Shown here: positions 28,830-36,316 of the stretch, one piece after another | How positions within the stretch are numbered: position 1 is the stretch's first letter | Layout of the letters: each line of letters begins with the position of its first letter | Assembly: GCF_028888695.1 (NCBI RefSeq) | Contig: NZ_PNFF01000001.1 | Location: 186,001-250,000, forward strand | DNA length: 64,000 nt | Source: Bacillus methanolicus | GTDB lineage: Bacteria > Bacillota > Bacilli > Bacillales > Cytobacillaceae | Direction of reading: 5' to 3' | Translations under genes and position numbers: made by a program | Notes under the pieces: generated by a model | Told to the model about the DNA's origin: nothing | The model's database searches: none | The model's input: the letters and a program-made list of their open reading frames with translations, nothing else

Positions 28830-28888
28830 TTTAGTGTTGACATACCACAGCTGATTTTAGTTTAGTGTTTGCAACAAATTCTTTATAC

Positions 28889-28990
28889 CTATCCTGCTAA
28901 CGCTCCAACTGTATTTAGAAAGATGTTAACAACATCAAAAATATAATCAGTCAGCTTATATTGGAGAACTTCAAACGAACTTACCTTAAT
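28889..28990 (-). pseudogene. VanZ-like C-terminal remnant
   Basis: One minus-strand frame reads S-S-F-E-V-L-Q-Y-K-L-T-D-Y-I-F-D-V-V-N-I then LNTVGALAG and a stop. This resembles the conserved SFEVLQ...FD..DI.LNT.G segment of VanZ-family membrane proteins. The upstream part is missing, apparently through fusion with the end of the yitT-like gene. Confidence 0.45.
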
Positions 28991-29578
28991 GAACCAGAAG
29001 GTAACATTACCATCATGGAAGTCAAAACACCTACAATAGAAATCACTACTAATGAAAACATGAAAGATGTTAATCCAACTGTCCCCATTCCTAATAGAAC
29101 AACTATACTATCAATCACAAAGATTAATGCTCCCACATTCCAGGAAGTCCATTTTGTTAAAATCTGGGCGATCAAATCTGTTCCACCTGTGCTTGTCTCA
29201 TAACGCAGCATTAATCCTATACCGATCCCGACCAATGTTCCTCCCAAAATTGCACTGAAGAAAATCGAGAGATTAAACTGATTACGTAAGGGGGAAAGCC
29301 AATCAATAGAAAGTGATGAGAGTAGGAGACCGTATAAGCTATTGTAAAAATAATATCGCTCGTTTTTCCAAGCGTACAGATAGAGAGGAGCACTTAAAAC
29401 AAGCATACATAAGCCTGTAGGGTAATCAAAGTAATAGTGAAGAATCAAAGCAATGCCAATGATACCACCATCTAACAAGTGATAAGGAGTCAAAAATCCG
29501 TTAATGCCTATCCCTGTGTTTTGCAATTTAAAAATCCAGCGTTTTGCAAGATTTTTTTCCAGCACCTTGCTCTTCATT

Positions 29579-30301
29579 TTATAGGTTCATATAGGAATTT
29601 TTTATTCGATAACTTGGTCCGGTAAATGTAAGTAAATAACTGTGATGTACGAGTCTGTCAATTATTGCAGTTGTCATTCTCTCATCATGAAAAATACTGT
29701 TCCATTTGCTAAATTCAAGATTTGTTGTAATGATAATACTTCTCCTCTCATAACACGAGGCAACCACCTGGAAAAGAAGCTGCGCTCCTTCCCGGCTAAC
29801 TGGAATATAGCCCCATTCATCACAAATTAAGAGATCCGCCTTTTCTAGCTGACTGATTGTTTTATGCAAGGTACCTGCCTGTTTTGATTCGATTAATTCA
29901 TTCACCAATGCTGCAGTTCGATAAAACTTTACGACTTTTCCTTGATTACACGCTTCCACTCCAAGAGCCGTCGCCAGATGAGTTTTGCCCGTTCCAACAC
30001 CTCCATACATTATTAGATTTTCTTTTCTATCAATGAATGCTGCCGTTTTTAATTCGTCTATCGAAAGCTTTGCAGGCAGTTCTATTCCTCCGAATTCATA
30101 TCCTTCAAATGTCTTAAAGGTATCAAAGTTGGCCTGTTTTAATAACCGGTTTTTTCTAGTGATTTTTCGATGCTTTACCTCCAATGCAAGGAGCTCTGCC
30201 AGAAACTCTTCATGAGTTTCTGCTTGTATGCTCGAATAATGTTCTGCTATTCGGTTTCCGAGTTTCAGTTCTTTACAGTATGCTTCTATTTGGCTTCTCA
30301 T
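29579..30301 (-). CDS. istB: IS21 IstB, ATP-binding helper
   Basis: 240-residue AAA+ ATPase that helps the IstA transposase choose and assemble on target DNA. Walker A is GGVGTGKTHLA near residue 100, Walker B is LLICDEWGY. The start overlaps the istA stop. Confidence 0.93.
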   Translation of the reverse strand: MRSQIEAYCKELKLGNRIAEHYSSIQAETHEEFLAELLALEVKHRKITRKNRLLKQANFDTFKTFEGYEFGGIELPAKLSIDELKTAAFIDRKENLIMYGGVGTGKTHLATALGVEACNQGKVVKFYRTAALVNELIESKQAGTLHKTISQLEKADLLICDEWGYIPVSREGAQLLFQVVASCYERRSIIITTNLEFSKWNSIFHDERMTTAIIDRLVHHSYLLTFTGPSYRIKNSYMNL

Positions 30302-31806
30302 TTGACACCACCGCCTAAAAGTTGATCATAACTGGTCCAATTTGCTTCAAAAACCTCTTCTTGTTTTAAATGTTCCGAAATCTGAATTTCTGGTAAATCC
30401 TCTAATTTCCCAGTTATTCGATACCAGGTGGTCAAAATGCTGTCTGTATCTGTTTGCCCCAGTTTTATACTCTCGACCAATGCCTGTGTTGCAGTTTCAA
30501 TATCTCCTTCTTCCTTAATGATTTGGGACAGGAGACGTAAGGCTTCTTTCTTTTTGCTTGTATATGATAAATAATCTTGCCATGGATCCGGCAATTCACG
30601 AAAAAACGGCATCTGTTCAAAAGATTTAGGTCTTCTGGCCATCAAATCCAAATAAGGAATCCATTTCATAGATTCTAAGTTCTCTCCGTACAACCTTCGA
30701 TGCTCGACCACCATATGGTATTCATCATCCAATACGACAATTGTTTCGTATGTAATTTTTAACCACACTTTTTGGGATGCGAGGGAAGGTGAGGTAGAAT
30801 ACCGGTTTTTTTCAAAGCGAACCTTGCCATATTTATCTGCTCTTGCTTTTATCAACCTGTGAACATCAAATGATGTTTTAGGTAATTCCCAAATGGATTT
30901 CTTGTCTTCCTCAAACAATGTTGCGATTTGCTTTTCTTTTCGGTAATGTGGTCGTTTCATATCCTCCTCACAGCGAATAAGTAAGGATTGATTAAAGGCG
31001 TTCATATCTTTAATGATTGGGATGGGAACCAGGAAATTACGTCGATGATAGCCCACTTTATTTTCGACATGCCCCTTTTCGTGGCCGCTGTTAGGATTAC
31101 AGAAAATAGGCTGAAAGTTATAATGGAGGGCAAATTTCTCGAACTGCGGTACTAGCTTGCGTTCCCCATTTTTGTAAATACTAATGACAGCTGCCGATAA
31201 ATTATCAAACCAAATCTTTTTTGGAACGCCCCCAATATATTCAAATATCTGTTTTAACCCCTGAAGAAGACATTCTTGATTTTGGGCTGGCATCGCTTGC
31301 ATAAAGCCAGCATTACTGTAAGGAAATGATAAATTTAAATAGTAACCTTCTTTTTCAACTCCTGCTGACTCGTCTTGATAAGTATAGCTCCCAAAGTCTA
31401 CTTGCGCTGTTCCAGGAGAATGTTCAAGTGGCAAGTATCCTTCATTAGCGTCATAAAGCTCTTTCTTTTTTGTGGATACATAATATTGAACGGTCCGGTA
31501 TGAAACATTAAAGTCATCCCCAAACATGGCTTTTAGGCGATGAAAAACACGGGCTCCAGTATGGCGTTGTTTCTTTGGAGCTTTCATGTCCTCTTGAAGC
31601 CACTGATCGATAAGAGGTTTATAAGGATCTAATTTTGATCCTTTAATTTTTTTCCGTTCCGAAGGAAGGGAATTATCATCCTCTTTATAGGCATATTTCT
31701 TAACAGTTTTAAAATCATGATTAGTCTCTCTGGCTATGGCTCGTAAAGAGAGCCCTTTATATTGATGCAAATACTTGATATGATGTTGTTGAATCATTGA
31801 AAGCAT
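30298..31806 (-). CDS. istA: IS21 IstA transposase
   Basis: 502-residue DDE transposase. N-terminal HTH (YLHQYKGLSLRAIARETNHDFKTVKKY), then rve-type core with AQVDFGSYT, WFDNLSAAV and GHEKGHVENKVGYHRRNF for the three acidic residues. The start at 31806 follows AGGAGGAAGAAAGG; the upstream in-frame ATG lacks a site. Confidence 0.92.
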   Translation of the reverse strand: MLSMIQQHHIKYLHQYKGLSLRAIARETNHDFKTVKKYAYKEDDNSLPSERKKIKGSKLDPYKPLIDQWLQEDMKAPKKQRHTGARVFHRLKAMFGDDFNVSYRTVQYYVSTKKKELYDANEGYLPLEHSPGTAQVDFGSYTYQDESAGVEKEGYYLNLSFPYSNAGFMQAMPAQNQECLLQGLKQIFEYIGGVPKKIWFDNLSAAVISIYKNGERKLVPQFEKFALHYNFQPIFCNPNSGHEKGHVENKVGYHRRNFLVPIPIIKDMNAFNQSLLIRCEEDMKRPHYRKEKQIATLFEEDKKSIWELPKTSFDVHRLIKARADKYGKVRFEKNRYSTSPSLASQKVWLKITYETIVVLDDEYHMVVEHRRLYGENLESMKWIPYLDLMARRPKSFEQMPFFRELPDPWQDYLSYTSKKKEALRLLSQIIKEEGDIETATQALVESIKLGQTDTDSILTTWYRITGKLEDLPEIQISEHLKQEEVFEANWTSYDQLLGGGVK

Positions 31807-32014
31807 CCTTTCTTCCTCCTCTAACTGACATTTCACGCCAATTAGAAGGTTAGTAGAGAAGAGGGGTGCTGGCAATGATTTTTTTTTCTTACTGTAGGAT
31901 TTTTATTTTGCAATTTGCGCCATTTCTATTTTGCAATAAACATATCCCTAATAAAAAGCTACCCAAGAAAACCGCCAATGTCCTCTGAACGAAATGAATC
32001 ACCTTCTTTTTCAA

Positions 32015-32400
32015 TTATTCACTGGCAATGTATGTCCTATGTAAGATACTTAGAAGAAGAATCTATAAAACGCAGAAAAGAGCCGGAAGTCTTGGATTTA
32101 CGTCTCAACGATGGTCTAGTGGATTATGGAGATTATCCTGATACACTTTTAAGACTACATGGTGCTATGTATTCTCAGGAGATTCCTGAGATTGTGGTTA
32201 CAACCCGTCCAAGATATGAATTTTAAATCCGGTTTTATCTCGTTCATTTAGATGGCGGAAGCCACGGTTCTTTGCACAAGTATGATTCAACGATTCCTCT
32301 TATCATAACTGGAACAGAACATTGTATAAATGAACCGCCTCGGTTAATCGATTTAAAGCACTTTATTATTAAAATTTATGAAAATTACGGTTTTCAATAA
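32015..32400 (+). pseudogene. alkaline-phosphatase-superfamily fragment with an internal stop
   Basis: The frame reads ...YPDTLLRLHGAMYSQEIPEIVVTTRPRYEF, then a TAA at 32224, then continues in the same frame as I-R-F-Y-L-V-H-L-D-G-G-S-H-G-S-L-H-K-Y-D and STIPLIITGT to a stop at 32398. The HLDGGSHGSLHKYDSTIPLI segment, with its histidines, is typical of the C-terminal metal-binding part of alkaline phosphatase / nucleotide pyrophosphatase family proteins. The N-terminal catalytic half is absent. A dead fragment. Confidence 0.6.
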
Positions 32401-32496
32401 TCTTTTTTGGACTAAAGTCCTTACCCCTTCGGTTGTGAAAGTAATGTTGAACTTTCCTAATACTCTAGCTGTTGCTTCTACAGTTAAAGTTCCCAT
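32353..32496 (-). CDS. 47-residue ORF after the excisionase-like genes
   Basis: Starts M-G-T-L-T-V-E-A-T-A-R-V-L-G-K-F-N-I-T-F and begins 3 bases after the stop of the HTH gene before it. AGGAGGTTAATT lies just upstream. It overlaps the end of the phosphatase-like fragment on the other strand, so it may be a truncated gene at a junction. No family is recognised. Confidence 0.4.
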   Translation of the reverse strand: MGTLTVEATARVLGKFNITFTTEGVRTLVQKRLLKTVIFINFNNKVL

Positions 32497-32498
32497 AT

Positions 32499-32708
32499 TT
32501 AATTAACCTCCTTCGAATTGTTGTTATACATTGCTTTAAAGATAAAGTGTTCAAGTTCCTTCTCAGGTACTCTATAAACCGTTCCACCTAGCTTTAAAGC
32601 CTTAAGACTTCCTTTTTCTATCCATGCGTAAACTGTTTGACGTGAAACATTTAGCTTGTTTGCGACAGTCTCTATCGAATAAAGTTTACCTAGTTCATTC
32701 AGTATCAT
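32499..32708 (-). CDS. excisionase-family HTH protein 2
   Basis: 69-residue protein with a single MerR-like helix-turn-helix: L-Y-S-I-E-T-V-A-N-K-L-N-V-S-R-Q-T-V-Y-A then WIEKGSLKALKLGG, the pattern of excisionase-type DNA-binding domains. It overlaps the preceding HTH gene by 14 bases. It was probably part of the control or excision module of a mobile element. Confidence 0.72.
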   Translation of the reverse strand: MILNELGKLYSIETVANKLNVSRQTVYAWIEKGSLKALKLGGTVYRVPEKELEHFIFKAMYNNNSKEVN

Positions 32709-32871
32709 ATTTCCTATCACCTTTAAGGAATTGTTCTAAGTCTTCACGTACGACCCTAATTGAACCGCCCACACGAACCGAGGGAAGAACTCCTTGTTTA
32801 ATAAGGGCATAAACACGATTTGTAGACAGCTTTAATAGCTTAGCTGTTTCATAAACTGTTAATAATTCCAT
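32695..32871 (-). CDS. excisionase-family HTH protein 1
   Basis: 58-residue protein: M-E-L-L-T-V-Y-E-T-A-K-L-L-K-L-S-T-N-R-V then YALIKQGVLPSVRVGGSIRV, a classic excisionase/Xis-type fold. CTGGAGGTC lies before the ATG. First gene of a three-ORF minus-strand operon. Its relation to the serine recombinase 20 kb away cannot be decided from sequence. Confidence 0.75.
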   Translation of the reverse strand: MELLTVYETAKLLKLSTNRVYALIKQGVLPSVRVGGSIRVVREDLEQFLKGDRKYDTE

Positions 32872-33067
32872 AACACTGACCTCCAGTCTTATTAGCCTTC
32901 ACTGTTAATATAATAAAGGGATAATCAAAATTAACGAAAATATGGTAGAAAAATAAAAAAATTTGATTCATCACCACATTTTGTGATTTAACTAATAAAA
33001 ATGAAAACACTCACAGATTCCTGGCAATAATGTTAGCGCCTACTTAACATAACAGGAGGTTCTGTAA

Positions 33068-34261
33068 GTGTTTTCTGTATCACTAGATTTGCCAGAATTT
33101 GAAGTTGTTAAACAAGTATTTCTTGAAGATTGCAATCTGTTACATGTTGAGAAAAATACGATGGAAGAACGTTGTACTTTTTGCGGCTTTTTTACCAGTA
33201 ATGTCCACGACTGGCGGACAAGAAAAGTTCGTGATCTATCTATATTAGGCAAACCCCTTTTTTTATTTGTCAGAGTGAACAGATACCGTTGTCACAACTG
33301 TAATGAGGTATTTTCCCAAACATTTGAATCGATTAGCCCTAAAAAACATCAGACCAATCGATACAGAGAATATCTGTATCAAATGTGCAACGGATCCACT
33401 ATTCAAGAAGTAAGTCGAAAGGAAAAAGTTCCTTATACGACAGTAGAAAGAATTTTTTATTCCATCGCTAAAGAAAAAGAAATGGAGCATTTAGAACATC
33501 TTGTTAGTGCTTTAGAAAACAATGAACTAGTCCTTAGCCTTGATGAAGTCGCTGTTCGAAAGGGTCACCGATATGAAACCGTTCTAATGGATGCCCAATC
33601 CGGCAGTGTTCTTGGTATGGAACATCAACGTAGTTATGATTCTACTCTAACCTTACTCTCCAAGGAGATCCTGGCTAATAAGTGTGTTCAAACCGTTGTC
33701 ATGGATATGTGGGATCCCTTTCATAAAGCTGTTAAATCCGTATTTCCAGAGGCCTGTATCGTCATTGATAAGTATCATGTAGTGCAAAAAGTTACCCAAG
33801 CACTTGATCAAGTAAGGAAGAATATTCCTGGCCTGAAAAAAGAACGGTTTAAGCTCTTGAAAGGTTCTGAAAAGCTAACGGCTAATGAAAAACAACAATT
33901 AGACGAAATGCTCGAAGAGCACCTAGAGTTGTCATATGCCTATTTTCTAAAAGAGCTATTTAGAGAAGTTTACCAAGCACCGGACTTTGATACAGCTGAT
34001 TCACTCTTGGAAGAATGGATCCAACTTGCATGGAGCAGCCCATTTCCGTCATTCCATCAAGTAGCCAAGACCTTAGAAAATTGGAAAGCACAAATTTTGC
34101 AATACTTTCTTACACCCTTCACAAATGGCCGGATTGAAGGCACAAACAATAAAATCAAGAATATCAAAAGACGTGCATTTGGTTTTAAGAATTTAGACAG
34201 ATTTAGACTCCGTGTATTTTTAGAATGTACAGGTAAAACTTATAAAAATCAGGCTGCCTGA
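33068..34261 (+). CDS. ISL3-family transposase
   Basis: 397-residue transposase with an N-terminal zinc-binding region (CTFCGF, CHNCNEVF), an HTH, and the DDE core: VLSLDEVAVRKGH, VVMDMWDPFHKAV, and GRIEGTNNKIKNIKRRAFGF. The frame is complete. AGGAGG lies 5 to 8 bases before the GTG start. Confidence 0.92.
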   Translation: MFSVSLDLPEFEVVKQVFLEDCNLLHVEKNTMEERCTFCGFFTSNVHDWRTRKVRDLSILGKPLFLFVRVNRYRCHNCNEVFSQTFESISPKKHQTNRYREYLYQMCNGSTIQEVSRKEKVPYTTVERIFYSIAKEKEMEHLEHLVSALENNELVLSLDEVAVRKGHRYETVLMDAQSGSVLGMEHQRSYDSTLTLLSKEILANKCVQTVVMDMWDPFHKAVKSVFPEACIVIDKYHVVQKVTQALDQVRKNIPGLKKERFKLLKGSEKLTANEKQQLDEMLEEHLELSYAYFLKELFREVYQAPDFDTADSLLEEWIQLAWSSPFPSFHQVAKTLENWKAQILQYFLTPFTNGRIEGTNNKIKNIKRRAFGFKNLDRFRLRVFLECTGKTYKNQAA

Positions 34262-34265
34262 CCTT

Positions 34266-34372
34266 GTCCTTCATCAGCTTTCCACAGTGTAGTTGGTAGA
34301 AAGGAAGCCGTCAAGGAAAGCACTTGACAGCTTCCTTTCTACCAACTAAGTGGTCACTAAGCTGACGAAGGA
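34266..34372. terminator. Long hairpin after the ISL3 transposase
   Basis: A core stem GTTGGTAGAAAGGAAGC / GCTTCCTTTCTACCAAC is extended inward by GTCAAG/CTTGAC and outward by CTTC-TCAGCTT / AAGCTGA-GAAG with mismatches. It covers most of the space between the transposase stop and the right end. Confidence 0.7.
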
Positions 34373-34556
34373 GCTACTCTAGATTGAGTATCAATCTTGC
34401 TAACTTATTTCCGGAATTGTGTGAACATCACAGAATATGGTGATGAGACATAAAAATTAACTATGAGATAACCGATTTCTTAAATACTTACTACTAAATC
34501 CAGTAAAAGTATTTTTTTCGTCAACAAAATGGGTGAGTTAATTGAAAATTAGTTAA

Positions 34557-34580
34557 AGCTGTTTCGACAGCTATTTTTTT
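34557..34580 (+). terminator. Terminator with UUCG loop
   Basis: AGCTGT-TTCG-ACAGCT followed by seven T residues. It lies in the gene-free stretch 34450-34716, with no obvious gene directly upstream other than the ISL3 transposase. Confidence 0.75.
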
Positions 34581-34716
34581 ATTGTGATAACGGGGCAAAT
34601 TGTAGAAGGATTCTCTTATTTTTGATGCTCGCTTTTGAAAAATGCATTTTTGGTACTGTATTATTCAAAAAGGTTCACAAATCAAACTTAAATTAATTAG
34701 AAAGGCAGTGATTATA

Positions 34717-35061
34717 TTGAAGGTTAGTAAACACAACGCAGAACATTACATATGGGGAGAAAATTGTGATGGTTGGTATTTAGTAAAAAATAAAGATTTA
34801 AGTGTCATTTATGAACGTATGCCTATAAATACTTCAGAAGTAAGACATTTTCATAATCATGCACGACAATTTTTCTTTGTATTATCTGGTACTGCAATAT
34901 TAGAAATTGATGGTGAACGTATAGCTTTAAATCCAAAAGAAGGAATAGAAGTACCACCACTTATTCCTCATCAAATGATTAATGAATCTGATGGAGATGT
35001 GGAATTTTTAGTAATATCCCAACCTAATAGTAAGGGCGACAGGGTTTTAACTGAAAAATAA
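34717..35061 (+). CDS. cupin-domain protein
   Basis: A 114-residue single-domain cupin. The metal-binding pattern is visible as VRHFHNHARQFFFVLSGTAILEIDGE (two His and the Glu/Gln position) and VPPLIPHQMINES (second cupin motif His). Such proteins bind a metal and act as small isomerases, dioxygenases or sensors; the substrate is unknown. The TTG start at 34717 follows AGAAAGG; upstream in-frame ATG has no site and gives an unlikely leader. Confidence 0.72.
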   Translation: MKVSKHNAEHYIWGENCDGWYLVKNKDLSVIYERMPINTSEVRHFHNHARQFFFVLSGTAILEIDGERIALNPKEGIEVPPLIPHQMINESDGDVEFLVISQPNSKGDRVLTEK

Positions 35062-35121
35062 ATAGATTATTATGGTAACGTTGACAGTGCTACAAAAACA
35101 TTAAAAGCAGGTAGTAAAAGA

Positions 35122-35141
35122 AGGAACCAATTTTGGTTCCT
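35122..35141 (-). terminator. Hairpin between the cupin gene and the methyltransferase relic
   Basis: AGGAACCAA pairs with TTGGTTCCT around two bases, between convergent genes. On the minus strand it is followed by TTCTTTTA. Confidence 0.5.
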
Positions 35142-35145
35142 CATC

Positions 35146-35906
35146 TTAATCTTTTATTCCAATTACACGTATTCGTTTGTAATCTGCGAACCATCCGCCG
35201 TTATGAAATAAGACTCCTTTCAGGTTGTTTTCCACTTTAGTTATTATGAAATCCTTTGTTTCATCGGTTAGCCCTTCGAACATACTATTACCGAACATTT
35301 CAATCCATGATCTCCATCTAACGGAGTAGGTCTATCAAAATGTTGGGCAAAAATAACTCTAAAGCCTACTTCCTCCATTAATGTTGAATATTCGCCTATA
35401 CTTGGAAAATACCAGGGAAATAGCTCAGCTTTATATTCAACCTCTAATTTTTCTAATTGGTTATGGATTTCATCAGTAATTTTTTTGACATTCCCTTTTC
35501 CGCCGAATTCTGCAACAAATTTGCCATTATGTTTCAAGGCATCATAAATACAATATAAAGCCTGCTTTGGAGGTTTAACCCAGTGAAGTGTGGCGTTCGA
35601 GAAAACAGCATCGAATTCGCAATTATAATCAAGATTTAAAGCATCTTGTACTTCAAATTTTAAATTTGGGTACTTCTTTTTAGCTTGTTCCACCATATTT
35701 TCTGAATTATCAATACCTAGAACATTTACTCCAAGTTTATGAAGTTTATAAGATAAATCTCCTGTTCCACATCCGAGATCAAGGATATATTCGCCTTTCT
35801 TCGGTGCTAACAAATCAATCAAATCTTCTCCAAATTTTGAAACAAATGAGTGTTTACTATCATACAAATTTGCATTCCAATTATCATTATCAATTTTGTT
35901 ATTCAT
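35146..35906 (-). pseudogene. class I SAM methyltransferase, frameshifted near its 3' end
   Basis: The first frame (start 35906) encodes a Rossmann methyltransferase: ILDLGCGTGDLSYKL (SAM motif), LGIDNSENMVEQA, and SNATLHWVKPP, resembling trans-aconitate-type methyltransferases. At LDGDH the frame runs off into G-L-K-C-S-V-I-V-C-S-K-G and a stop at 35268. The next frame, from W at 35307, reads W-I-E-M-F-G-N-S-M-F-E-G-L-T-D-E-T-K and on to a stop at 35146, the expected family C-terminus. A small deletion near 35308 explains this. The shortened protein may still fold. Confidence 0.8.
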
Positions 35907-36098
35907 CACAACTAACACCACCCAATCACTGATATCAAGTTTTTCAACTATCCAACACAATAATTAGAAATATTCTAACAAATCGTTATAAGATTATTCA
36001 ACAGTTATAAAGGAACCTTCAAAATGGAAAGGGGAAAAGGATTTCAATTAATGGATGAATGATTCTACCCGTTAGCCTTCTTGCCAAAGGTAGTTACA

Positions 36099-36131
36099 CC
36101 ACAGATAAGCTGTCACTGTGGCAGTTTTTTT
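36099..36131 (+). terminator. Terminator-like hairpin upstream of hutU
   Basis: CCACAG pairs with CTGTGG and is followed by a T run. No gene ends just before it on the plus strand, so it may be a leader attenuator or a relic. Confidence 0.5.
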
Positions 36132-36316
36132 GTTTAATTTTTAACGGAGTGGGTACAATCCTGCGATCATTTCGAAATCGTACTAAAATATAGAAACCTA
36201 AAATAATTATAAATATAAATTGTAATCGCTTAACTTCCGCCAATAATATAGAAAAATCACTGGCTTTTATTTTTTAACTTTAAAACAGAAAGAATATTCA
36301 AAAAGCAGGTGAGAAT

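Larger units (their letters stand above)
27435..28847 (+). mobile_element. IS3-family element B, copy 2 (1413 bp)
   Basis: Same ends and length as the nested copy at 16215-17627. A 3-bp duplication CAG lies at 27432-27434 and 28848-28850. Both frames are open. Confidence 0.93.
29515..31942 (-). mobile_element. IS21-family insertion sequence (2428 bp)
   Basis: Ends read TGTGTTTTGCAATTTAAAAA at the left and, on the other strand at the right, TGTTTATTGCAAAATAGAAA. A 6-bp duplication TATCCC lies at 29509-29514 and 31943-31948. It carries istA and istB on the minus strand, overlapping by 4 bases. Confidence 0.92.
28981..32014 (-). pseudogene. YitT-family membrane protein gene split by IS21
   Basis: The downstream part (minus strand, 29508 to 28981) encodes G-I-N-G-F-L-T-P-Y-H-L-L-D-G-G-I-I-G-I and several more membrane helices, typical of YitT proteins. 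The upstream part (32014 to 31949) encodes M-K-K-K-V-I-H-F-V-Q-R-T-L-A-V-F-L-G-S-F and joins in frame once the IS21 and one copy of TATCCC are removed. As it stands, an ATG inside the IS end at 29577, one base after the istB stop, opens a hybrid ORF of 198 codons. The C-terminal DUF2179 domain is absent, so the 3' end may also be truncated. Confidence 0.75.
32965..34449 (+). mobile_element. ISL3-family insertion sequence
   Basis: The transposase is flanked by inverted sequence: at the left TCACAGATTCCTGGCAATAA then GTTAGC; at the right, on the other strand, TCACACAATTCCGGAAATAA then GTTAGC. Outside these, each flank carries ATCAC-N8-GTGAT (32970-32987 and 34427-34444), the two being near reverse complements. 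I could not identify a clear 8-bp duplication, so the outer limits are uncertain. Confidence 0.75.

Noticed and set aside
10519..34449. A prophage or complete integrative conjugative element
   Set aside because: There are no capsid, tail, terminase, relaxase or conjugation genes, only a recombinase, IS elements and unrelated chromosomal genes.
32965..34449. 8-bp target duplication for the ISL3 element
   Set aside because: Flanks are A-rich and partly similar (AAAAATT), but no exact 8-base match could be placed at consistent ends.
36220..36235. cre site upstream of hutU
   Set aside because: TTGTAATCGCTTAACT has three mismatches, including the conserved CA at the right; mentioned only as a weak candidate in the hutU entry.
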